Source of the DNA: an uncultured Candidatus Saccharibacteria bacterium
GTDB taxonomy: Bacteria; Patescibacteriota; Saccharimonadia; Saccharimonadales; Saccharimonadaceae
NCBI GenBank assembly: GCA_938030585.1
Contig: CALHIA010000097.1
Span: forward strand, 1-13,083
Length of the DNA stretch: 13,083 nucleotides
Direction of reading: 5' to 3'
Part shown: one piece after another, positions 1 through 6,097 of the stretch
Layout of the letters: the number at the start of each line of letters is the position of its first letter
Position numbering within the stretch: position 1 is the stretch's first letter
The notes under the pieces: model-generated
Database searches by the model: none
What the model was told of the DNA's origin: nothing
Seen by the model: the letters and a program-made list of their open reading frames with translations, nothing else
Program-made: the position numbers and the translations under genes

Positions 1-197
1 TGAATCAAAAATTCCTCAAAGAAATTGAGAAAGGTGGTGTGGTGGTTTCGGGTACTTCACCAGACGGAAAATTGGTGGAATTCATCGAGGCTCCGGGGAA
101 GAAATTCTTTGTGGGAACACAAGCGCATCCAGAGCTGAAATCGAGACCTTTACGTGTACATCCATTATTTATGGAGTTTGTAAAAAGCTTAAAATAA
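1..197 (+). CDS. pyrG: CTP synthase, C-terminal end (partial)
   Basis: This is the last 64 codons of CTP synthase, read in the frame that begins at base 3; the rest lies left of the window. The enzyme makes CTP from UTP, ATP and glutamine in the cytoplasm. The visible part is the end of the class I glutamine amidotransferase domain. It contains the family stretch [13 protein letters not shown], then [15 protein letters not shown], in which His and Glu of the HPE motif are the second and third members of the Cys-His-Glu glutaminase triad, then the usual HPLF near the C-terminus. It ends in TAA and is followed within 30 bp by a hairpin terminator, so it is the last gene of its transcription unit. 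The identification is secure even from this fragment. Confidence 0.95.
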   Translation, partial: NQKFLKEIEKGGVVVSGTSPDGKLVEFIEAPGKKFFVGTQAHPELKSRPLRVHPLFMEFVKSLK

Positions 198-225
198 AAA
201 ACTTAAAGTTCAAAAAATAAGTTTT

Positions 226-256
226 AAAATAGCAGTTTAAGGGCTGCTATTTTTTT
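226..256 (+). terminator. Rho-independent terminator after pyrG
   Basis: A perfect 10-bp stem, AAAATAGCAG (226-235) and CTGCTATTTT (244-253), has an 8-nt loop and runs into a T tract at 250-256. It lies 29 bp after the pyrG stop and separates pyrG from argS. Confidence 0.85.
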
Positions 257-331
257 CTGTAACCTGGGAAACTACGATTGAGATTCTATGGAATTTTTGT
301 ATTTTTTCGAAAAATGTTGTGTAATTAAAAT

Positions 332-340
332 TGTGATAAA
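332..340 (+). promoter_or_regulatory. Extended -10 promoter of argS
   Basis: TG-T-GATAAA: a TGn extension (332-334) precedes a -10-like hexamer, GATAAA (335-340). Eight bases separate it from the argS ATG at 349, so transcription should start at or next to the A of the ATG. No good -35 is seen at 16-18 bp. A 12-bp palindrome, TTTTTCGAAAAA (303-314), lies where a regulator could bind. This is the weakest -10 box of the set. Confidence 0.55.
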
Positions 341-348
341 ATAGAGAT

Positions 349-2109
349 ATGGAAGAAATTCAAAATACCCTAAAAAAGACGATCGTCGAGCTATACGCCG
401 TAGAAGTGGATGTAGTTTTGACGCCTGCGCCAGAGAATACTGGCTGTGATTTCGCAACGAACGTGGCGATGTTGCTAGCAAAAACTTTAAAGAAGAATCC
501 GATGGAAATTGCTGAGGAACTCGTGCGTGGACTCGGCGAGACGGATTTGGAAGTGGAAATCGCACGGCCAGGGTTTTTGAATTTCAAATTAAGTAATAAA
601 AATCTTCTGAAAAATATTGATAAGTTCGAAAAAGATTTTACGAAAAATATATCATCAGACGCATATTCTGGACAGACGGTGATTTGTGAATTTTCGGATC
701 CAAATCCATTCAAGGTGCTCCATGTCGGCCATCTTTATACTTCGATTGTGGGGGAAGCGATTTCACGCGTGATTGAATATGCTGGTGGTAAAGTGGTGCG
801 TGCGAATTTTGGTGGGGATATCGGTTTACATGTGGCTAGAAATATGTATGGTATGCTGCGTAAAATTGACCAAATTCCGACGGATTTATCACCGGAAAAA
901 GTGGCAGATTTACTGGCAGAATGTTATGTGTTTGGTACCAGAGCGGATGAGGATGATGCAGAGGCACACGCGGAAATCGTGAAATTAAATAAGATGATTT
1001 TCGAAATCGCGGAAGCAGGCGAAGGTGCTGATTATAGCGGAGACCCAGAGCGCGCCAGAGTAGCGGAACTTTATTTCTGGGGTCGCAAGAACAGTTATCA
1101 ATATTTTGAAAATTTCTACAAGCGCTTGCAGGTGAAATTTGATAAATATTACCCTGAATCGACGGTGGCGAAGACTGGTTTGGAAACCGTGCGCAGGGAA
1201 CTAAAAAACGGCGTGTATGAAATGTCGGATGGGGCAGTAGTTTACCGTGGCGATAAGCATGGACTTCATACCAGGGTATTTATTAATAATAATGGCCTGC
1301 CAACTTACGAAGCCAAAGATACAGGTTTGATTTTTGAGAAATATAAAGATTTTCACTTTGATAAATCGATTATTATTACCGGTAACGACATTATTGAATA
1401 CATGAAAGTGGTGCTCTCGGCGATTTCGCAATATGCGCCGGAACTTTCGAGTAGGACTTTGCACATTACGCACGGCCAAGTGAAATTGCCAGGTAACGAA
1501 AAAATGTCTTCGAGAAAAGGAAACTTCTTACGTGCGATTGATGTGATTGAAATGGTGCGCGAGGCGATGGAAAAATCGAGTGATGAGAAAGTTTTGATGG
1601 GGGCTTTGAAGTATGCACTCGCTAAATATAAAATTGGTGGAGATATCATATTTGATATAAAAGAGTCAGTTTCGATGACGGGGAATTCCGGTCCATATCT
1701 GCAATATTCGGCAGTGCGTGCGAAGAAAATTTTGGGAAAAATTTTCAGTGGTCGCATTAGTGGGGAATTAAATAAAGTTGAATCGGAGGCTGAGGCTTTA
1801 ATTTTAGAAAATGATTCGGCGGAAAAAGAAGAAAAATACCTAGCAGATATTTCGATTTACGAACGTAATTTGATGAAAAAATTGATGCAGTATCCGGATG
1901 TTCTGAAGGAAACGGTGCGTGAACTTTTGCCAAATAAGATTTGTACTTATCTTTATGAATTAGCGCAAGAATTTAGTCGTTTTTATGAACATGTGCAGGT
2001 GGCGGGGTCAGAATTCGAATTAGAACGAGGCAAAATTATTTTGGTTTACCTAAAAGTTTTGACTCACGGTTTGAATTTACTAGGAATTGAAGTGCCGGAG
2101 CAAATGTAA
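349..2109 (+). CDS. argS: Arginyl-tRNA synthetase
   Basis: This class I aminoacyl-tRNA synthetase charges tRNA-Arg with arginine using ATP. At 586 residues it has the normal length of the family. An N-terminal additional domain (about 1-100) should contact the tRNA. The HIGH signature is HVGH at residues 125-128, within DPNPFKVLHVGH. The second ATP-binding signature, KMSSRKGN, is at 385-392. SGPYLQYSAVR (447-457) leads into the C-terminal DALR-type anticodon-binding helices (about 450-586). The chosen ATG sits 8 nt after a -10-like box, so the mRNA is probably leaderless. The stop overlaps the orn start by one base (TAATG), so the two are translationally coupled. The DPNPFK spelling before HVGH differs from the NxAKPxHVGH form of most bacteria and seems typical of a CPR/TM7-like branch; that last point is from memory and not tested. 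Confidence 0.97.
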   Translation: MEEIQNTLKKTIVELYAVEVDVVLTPAPENTGCDFATNVAMLLAKTLKKNPMEIAEELVRGLGETDLEVEIARPGFLNFKLSNKNLLKNIDKFEKDFTKNISSDAYSGQTVICEFSDPNPFKVLHVGHLYTSIVGEAISRVIEYAGGKVVRANFGGDIGLHVARNMYGMLRKIDQIPTDLSPEKVADLLAECYVFGTRADEDDAEAHAEIVKLNKMIFEIAEAGEGADYSGDPERARVAELYFWGRKNSYQYFENFYKRLQVKFDKYYPESTVAKTGLETVRRELKNGVYEMSDGAVVYRGDKHGLHTRVFINNNGLPTYEAKDTGLIFEKYKDFHFDKSIIITGNDIIEYMKVVLSAISQYAPELSSRTLHITHGQVKLPGNEKMSSRKGNFLRAIDVIEMVREAMEKSSDEKVLMGALKYALAKYKIGGDIIFDIKESVSMTGNSGPYLQYSAVRAKKILGKIFSGRISGELNKVESEAEALILENDSAEKEEKYLADISIYERNLMKKLMQYPDVLKETVRELLPNKICTYLYELAQEFSRFYEHVQVAGSEFELERGKIILVYLKVLTHGLNLLGIEVPEQM

Positions 2110-2639
2110 TGCCAAAAAAAGCGAAATTACTTTGGATGGACCTGGAAATGACAGGTTTGGATCCGGAAAAAGATAAAATTTTGGAAGTGGCAGTAATTGC
2201 GACGGATTGGGAACTTACTCCAATGGCGCAAATGACAGCGACGGTGAAAGTTTCGGAAAAATTGATCAAAGAACGCATGGTGGGGGAGTTTTGGGAAAAA
2301 CACGAAGAAACTTATCAAAAACTTTGTGAACAAAACAAGGCTGGACTTTCAGTGAATGAGGTGGAAGAGATGCTATTAAAATTCATCGATGATCATTTCG
2401 GTGATGAAGTATATTTAGCAGGAAATTCGATTCATCAGGATAAAAGATTTATCGTAAAAGAGTGGCCGAAATTGAATGAACGTTTGCATTATCGCATGCT
2501 TGATGTGTCAGCGTTTAAATTGTATTTCGAAAATGTAATGAAGAAAAAATTTACCAAAAGGGAAATGCATTTGGCGCTCGATGATATTTTGGGGTCGATT
2601 GAAGAATTAAAATATTATAGTAAATATATAAAGAAATAA
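2109..2639 (+). CDS. orn: Oligoribonuclease (DEDDh 3'-5' exoribonuclease)
   Basis: Orn degrades the 2-5 nt RNAs left by other RNases, and pGpG from cyclic di-GMP turnover, to mononucleotides in the cytoplasm. All five DEDDh catalytic positions are visible: Asp11 and Glu13 in WMDLEMTGLD, Asp111 in AGNSIHQDKRF, and His154 and Asp159 in HLALDDILGSIEELKYY. The length (176) matches the 175-185 residues of the family. The start codon overlaps the argS stop by one base, and a Shine-Dalgarno-like GGAG (2097-2100) lies 8 nt upstream inside argS, so this is an internal operon gene translated in the ordinary way. The next gene starts one base after its stop. As the likely terminal enzyme of RNA decay, Orn would be expected to be important in a reduced genome. 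Confidence 0.95.
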   Translation: MPKKAKLLWMDLEMTGLDPEKDKILEVAVIATDWELTPMAQMTATVKVSEKLIKERMVGEFWEKHEETYQKLCEQNKAGLSVNEVEEMLLKFIDDHFGDEVYLAGNSIHQDKRFIVKEWPKLNERLHYRMLDVSAFKLYFENVMKKKFTKREMHLALDDILGSIEELKYYSKYIKK

Positions 2640-2640
2640 G

Positions 2641-2973
2641 ATGTTTGAGATAGAAAAAGTTAGCGGAATTGGTGAATATAAAAAAGAAAAATTTTTGGAT
2701 ATTCACGCGGATACGAAAAATCCGAATTTAGAAGAGTATATTTATTTGGCACCGAATGGAAAAGTATTCCTAGTAGAACGCAAAAATACTTTGGAAGTAC
2801 GCTCAGATCGAAATCTTTCGAAGTTATTAAAAGAAGAATTCGAATCGGTGATGACTTCGCGCTATTTCGGCGTGGGGGGAGTAGAAATTGTGCTGAGTGG
2901 CCAAGTGGAAGAAGATAAAATCGGGGATTTGGTGCGACTCAGTTATAATCTGACTAAGGAAATGGCGGATTAA
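2641..2973 (+). CDS. Small hypothetical protein, possibly MmcQ/YjbR-like
   Basis: This 110-residue soluble protein has no signal peptide or membrane segment. The pattern is a beta-rich first half (IYLAPNGKVFLVER, then LEVRSDR), a helix with LSKLLKEEFESV, a strand GGVEIVLSG, and a final helix ending DLVRLSYNLTKEM. The order and the closing SYxLxxxM helix resemble the MmcQ/YjbR (CyaY-like fold) family, whose members end in a similar SYxLV helix, but identity is too low to be sure by eye and no catalytic residues can be named. It begins one nucleotide after the orn stop and is the last gene of the argS-orn unit. No strong Shine-Dalgarno sequence is seen; the A-rich orn end and re-initiation probably suffice. 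The gene is very likely real; its function is unknown. Confidence 0.75.
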   Translation: MFEIEKVSGIGEYKKEKFLDIHADTKNPNLEEYIYLAPNGKVFLVERKNTLEVRSDRNLSKLLKEEFESVMTSRYFGVGGVEIVLSGQVEEDKIGDLVRLSYNLTKEMAD

Positions 2974-3026
2974 AATTCGAGGATAATAAAAATATGTCGA
3001 GAGGCCTATTTTTTATTTAAAATAAT

Positions 3027-3055
3027 TTGCCAGAACATTAAATTTTCCATATAAT
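3027..3055 (+). promoter_or_regulatory. Sigma-70-type promoter of mscL
   Basis: TTGCCA (3027-3032, five of six matches to the -35 consensus), exactly 17 bp, then a perfect TATAAT (3050-3055). Only 6 nt separate the -10 from the ATG at 3062, so the transcript should start on or next to the start codon. Confidence 0.85.
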
Positions 3056-3061
3056 GAGCCT

Positions 3062-3517
3062 ATGAAAAAAGAATTGAAAAAACTCAAAAAGAATGTCGAA
3101 AAAGTGAGCAAATCGAACTTTATGACAGAATTTAAGGAATTCATCAATCGCGGTAATGTGCTCGACCTTGCGGTCGGTGTGATTATCGGTGGTGCATTCC
3201 AGAAAATTATTTCATCATTAGTAAATGATATTATCATGCCAGTGGTGAGCTTGATTGTCGGTGGAGTGGATTTTCGCAATTTGGAAATTACCATTCCAAA
3301 CTTCTTCGGTCAGAACTCTGCGGCACATATCAACTATGGTAGTTTCTTGCAGAATATGGTGGATTTTATTATCATCGCTTTCTGTGTGTTTGTTTTCGTC
3401 AAGTTGGTAAATAAATTCTCCAGGAACTTTAAGAAGGAAGAAGAGGAAAAAGCCGAGCCAACTACCGATGAACAAATTCTCGAAGTCTTGAAAGATATTC
3501 GCAAGCATCAAAAATAA
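3062..3517 (+). CDS. mscL: Large-conductance mechanosensitive channel MscL
   Basis: MscL is a homopentameric inner-membrane pore that opens under membrane tension and releases solutes on hypo-osmotic shock. The core matches the family closely: an N-terminal amphipathic helix and first membrane helix ([20 protein letters not shown] then [16 protein letters not shown]), a periplasmic loop with [14 protein letters not shown], the second helix ([29 protein letters not shown] written without its flanks), and a charged C-terminal bundle ending [15 protein letters not shown]. At 151 residues it is slightly longer than usual because about 20 Lys-rich residues ([15 protein letters not shown]...) precede the usual MTEFKEF start. 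The ATG at 3062 is preferred over the internal ATG at 3122 because a full promoter ends 6 nt before it and no Shine-Dalgarno precedes 3122. A decayed copy of its last 11 codons follows the stop. Confidence 0.95.
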   Translation: MKKELKKLKKNVEKVSKSNFMTEFKEFINRGNVLDLAVGVIIGGAFQKIISSLVNDIIMPVVSLIVGGVDFRNLEITIPNFFGQNSAAHINYGSFLQNMVDFIIIAFCVFVFVKLVNKFSRNFKKEEEEKAEPTTDEQILEVLKDIRKHQK

Positions 3518-3556
3518 TCGAAGTCTTGAAAGATATTTGTAAGCACCAGAAATAAT
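3481..3556 (+). repeat. Tandem 38-bp direct repeat duplicating the mscL 3' end
   Basis: Unit 1 (3481-3518) contains the last 11 codons and stop of mscL. Unit 2 (3519-3556) follows immediately and is identical at 34 of 38 positions. Read in its own frame, the second copy encodes EVLKDICKHQK plus TAA against [11 protein letters not shown] plus TAA. Two of the four differences are silent third-position changes (CAT/CAC, CAA/CAG), and two fall in one codon (CGC to TGT). The second copy lies after the stop and in a different frame, so it is not translated with mscL. Confidence 0.9.
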
Positions 3557-3561
3557 TTGAA

Positions 3562-3596
3562 ATAAAAATAGGTCGCGATGAGCGACTTATTTTTAT
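3562..3596. terminator. Hairpin terminator between converging genes, probably bidirectional
   Basis: A 15-bp stem, ATAAAAATAGGTCGC (3562-3576) and GCGACTTATTTTTAT (3582-3596), has one G-U pair and a 5-nt GATGA loop. Its GC-rich top is followed by T-rich tracts when read on either strand. It lies between the 3' ends of mscL (plus) and the minus-strand gene at 3672-4334, so it can end both transcripts. Confidence 0.85.
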
Positions 3597-3671
3597 GTCG
3601 TGACTTATGAGTTTTACGAGATGGTTTCTTAAGTTTTATGAAATGGATTTTGGAAAAAATTTTTTGTAATT

Positions 3672-4334
3672 TTAGATAGCGGAAGATTTGAAATTTTCGT
3701 ATTGGGACTTAATATTTTCGAGGTTTTTGACGCGCTCGACAGTATTAGCTTTGACTTTTTGATTGGTAGTGCGAGTCTCGGCTTCGGTTTGATAATTAAT
3801 TAAATAAGCTAGAAGTAGGGGGAATTCGCGAAGGGCAAAACGATCGAGGCGAGCGGAGATGCGGCCATTTTCGAATTGTTCAGCGATTTTGGCGACGGTT
3901 TCTTTTTGGGTAGTAGCAAGATTAGATTCGTCGTAAGTAGATTCTAATTCAGGAATACCAAATTCAGAGTTCAGAAGATTTTTTTCATTCAATTCAAGTT
4001 CGGCAAGTACGGCTTGAAGCGAGGCAGTAATACCGCGAACATCGGAGGATTGCATATAATCCTTATATTTGTCGATAAGTTCCTCATTCATATATTTGGC
4101 AAGATAGAAGCTTGAAACTAAATTATCGCGATCGCGATTTTCGACGATTTTTTTAGTGCCAGAAAAGACACTGAAAAGAATTAAGATGAAAATAGCCCCG
4201 AGAGCGATAGAAATATTGCGCAGGGTAAGATAAGGTATGATTTTATCGAGAAAACCAAAAGGAGAACTCTTTTTGCCTGAATTCGGCTTGGAAGAATTAG
4301 AGGCGATTTGTTGAAGATAAGCCATATTGTCCAT
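3672..4334 (-). CDS. Hypothetical single-pass membrane protein
   Basis: This 220-residue protein of no family I recognise has a short polar N-terminus (about 1-39, Ser/Lys rich, probably cytoplasmic), one strong transmembrane helix (about 40-58, ISIALGAIFILILFSVF), and a largely helical, charged C-terminal domain (about 60-220), probably outside. A basic NxRDRDN patch follows the membrane helix. No cysteines, catalytic motif, lipobox or cleavable signal peptide are seen, so it is probably a signal anchor. On its own strand the ATG is 6 nt after an extended -10, TGCTATAAT, which fixes the start and implies a leaderless mRNA. It is divergent from dnaG with only 38 bp between the two start codons, which may link their expression but says little about function. 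Confidence 0.8.
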   Translation of the reverse strand: MDNMAYLQQIASNSSKPNSGKKSSPFGFLDKIIPYLTLRNISIALGAIFILILFSVFSGTKKIVENRDRDNLVSSFYLAKYMNEELIDKYKDYMQSSDVRGITASLQAVLAELELNEKNLLNSEFGIPELESTYDESNLATTQKETVAKIAEQFENGRISARLDRFALREFPLLLAYLINYQTEAETRTTNQKVKANTVERVKNLENIKSQYENFKSSAI

Positions 4335-4340
4335 GCTTTA

Positions 4341-4349
4341 ATTATAGCA
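4341..4349 (-). promoter_or_regulatory. Extended -10 promoter of the minus-strand membrane protein gene
   Basis: On the minus strand, TGC-TATAAT has its -10 hexamer at 4346-4341, leaving 6 nt before the ATG at 4334. No clear -35 is visible; the region where it would lie is occupied by the dnaG -10. Confidence 0.8.
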
Positions 4350-4357
4350 TAGAGGTT

Positions 4358-4366
4358 TGTTATAAT
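4358..4366 (+). promoter_or_regulatory. Extended -10 promoter of dnaG
   Basis: TGT-TATAAT (hexamer 4361-4366) has 6 nt to the dnaG ATG at 4373. It is back to back with the opposing promoter, with only 14 bp between the two -10 hexamers, so two polymerases could not occupy both at once. There is no good -35. Confidence 0.8.
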
Positions 4367-4372
4367 TGAGTT

Positions 4373-5986
4373 ATGCAAGATGCGAAGGAGGAAATTCGAG
4401 CCAGGCTGCCGATTGAAGATGTAGTATCGGAATATATTGAGCTGAAGCGAAGTGGTGCGACCCTGAAAGGTCACTCGCCGTGGGGTGTGGATAAAACGCC
4501 TTCGTTTATGGTGTCGCCAGATAAGGGAATTTGGCACGACTTTTCGGCGAATAAAGGTGGGGATATTTTCTCGTTTGTGATGGAGGTAGAGGGGATTAGT
4601 TTTCCGGAAGCTTTGGAAAAATTAGCGGCGAAAGCAGGGGTGGAGCTAAAAAAATATTCGAGCGGAGATGTGCAAGTATCGCGTACGAAGATGAAAATGC
4701 GAGAAATTTTGGAACTCGCGACGAAATTCTATCAGGCGTGCTTAGTGAAAAATGAAAAAATTCGAGATTACGCGTTTTATCAGAGAAACTTGGATCGTAA
4801 TTCAATCTTGAATTTTCGGATTGGTTATGCGCCGAGCGGGAAAGATTTTTTGGTAAATTTTTTGAAAAAACGTGGCTACAAAGAAGCAGAGATTAAAGAA
4901 GCGGGTCTGATGAATCGATTCGGTGGAGATTTTTTCCGTGGTAGGATGATGATTCCGTTTATCGATGCAAGTTCCGATAATGTGATTGGTTTTACGGGGC
5001 GAATTACGGAAGCCGGTGAGCCAAAATATTTGAACACTTCGGAAACTTTGCTGTTTAATAAGGGTCGATTTATTTTTGGGTTGAATTTGGCAAAAAAAGC
5101 AATCAGGGAAAATGGTTTTTGTGTGATCGTGGAAGGAAATATGGATGTGATTTCGTCGCATCAGGCAGGGGTACAGGAGGCGGTGGCGACTTCGGGTACA
5201 GCAATGACGGAAAATCATTTGAAGATTTTATCGCGATTAACTTCAGATATTCGTTTGGCCTATGATGGCGATGCGGCAGGAGTGGCGGCGACGGAGCGAG
5301 CGATTTTGATGGCAAGTAAATTAGGGATTTCTTTGTCAGTGGTATCGGATTATGGTAAGGCGAAAGATCCGGATGAATTAATTCGTTCGGCGCCAGAAAA
5401 ATGGCGTGAATGTGTAATGAAACCAGTGCCAGCGATTGACTGGGTGTTGGGCAAATATGAAATTAAATATAACTTACGTACCGGAATGGGGAAGAAGCAA
5501 TATTCGGATCTGGCAATGAAATTAATTGTGGAGATTCAGGATCCGGTGGAGCGCAAACATTATGAGCAGATGGTGGCGCGAAAATTGGAAGTGACGGTGG
5601 AGGACCTGAAAGAGAAAAAGGTGCAAGTGGAAACTGTGAGGCTTAAGCCAGTGAAAGAAGTGAACGAGGCGACAAGCCCGAGTATTTTGAAGGTGCTAGA
5701 AAATGATTTACTGGCGATTTTGGTTTACGGGGGAACAGCAGGAGCGGAAATTGATTTGGAAATTCCAACCGATGAAGTAAAACTGGAAGAATTGTCGCTG
5801 ATTTTTGAGGAAAAATTTGCGAAAAAAGGTGAAACAGAACTTTTGAAATTAAGTCAGGAACTGCGTCAACGTTACGAGGTAGAACGAAATAAAGAAAAAA
5901 AGAAACAGTTAATTCAGGAACTTGAATCTTGTGAAGATGAAGAGCGAATGACGGAAATTTTGAAGGAAATCGAGCGCTTAGGCTAG
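4373..5986 (+). CDS. dnaG: DNA primase DnaG with degenerate zinc-binding domain
   Basis: DnaG makes the RNA primers for replication. The layout is the N-terminal CHC2 domain (about 1-95), the polymerase core with PKYLNTSET (217-225), the Toprim metal centre EGNMD (254-258), DGD (298-300) and KDPDE (331-335), and a charged helical C-terminal region (about 355-537) where the helicase-binding domain sits in other primases. Length 537 is slightly short of the usual 580-650. The CHC2 domain keeps its frame (KTPSFMVSPDKGIWHDFS, KGGDIFSF) but all four zinc ligands are replaced: Ser35 for Cys, Gly38 for His, Asp56 for Cys, Ala59 for Cys. It should therefore bind no zinc there. The start is fixed by an extended -10 ending 6 nt upstream. 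The identity is certain from the Toprim core. It uses TAG as stop, the only non-TAA stop among the genes that end here. Confidence 0.96.
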   Translation: MQDAKEEIRARLPIEDVVSEYIELKRSGATLKGHSPWGVDKTPSFMVSPDKGIWHDFSANKGGDIFSFVMEVEGISFPEALEKLAAKAGVELKKYSSGDVQVSRTKMKMREILELATKFYQACLVKNEKIRDYAFYQRNLDRNSILNFRIGYAPSGKDFLVNFLKKRGYKEAEIKEAGLMNRFGGDFFRGRMMIPFIDASSDNVIGFTGRITEAGEPKYLNTSETLLFNKGRFIFGLNLAKKAIRENGFCVIVEGNMDVISSHQAGVQEAVATSGTAMTENHLKILSRLTSDIRLAYDGDAAGVAATERAILMASKLGISLSVVSDYGKAKDPDELIRSAPEKWRECVMKPVPAIDWVLGKYEIKYNLRTGMGKKQYSDLAMKLIVEIQDPVERKHYEQMVARKLEVTVEDLKEKKVQVETVRLKPVKEVNEATSPSILKVLENDLLAILVYGGTAGAEIDLEIPTDEVKLEELSLIFEEKFAKKGETELLKLSQELRQRYEVERNKEKKKQLIQELESCEDEERMTEILKEIERLG

Positions 5987-6040
5987 GAAAATATGGGGGG
6001 ATGGGTTTAGATTTTAATGTTAATTTTTGGGGCTGACTGG

Positions 6041-6069
6041 TTGATTAAGATTAGAATAAGCGTTATACT
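6041..6069 (+). promoter_or_regulatory. Sigma-70-type promoter of the 545-residue coiled-coil gene
   Basis: TTGATT (6041-6046), 17 bp, TATACT (6064-6069). Unlike the other promoters here, it lies 28 nt before the ATG at 6098, giving a leader of about 20 nt that holds a purine-rich GAGGGA (6081-6086) able to act as Shine-Dalgarno sequence, with an 11-nt spacer. Confidence 0.75.
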
Positions 6070-6097
6070 TAGTCTAATTTGAGGGACTAAAATAACA

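Noticed and set aside
2983..3018. Possible terminator after the YjbR-like gene
   Set aside because: Only a 7-bp stem of A-T pairs followed by mismatch, with a 12-nt loop; there is a T run, but AT-rich intergenic sequence gives this by chance. Left as weak.
5987..6040. A terminator or small RNA between dnaG and the coiled-coil gene
   Set aside because: No stable hairpin with T tract is seen; there are G-rich and T-rich patches only.
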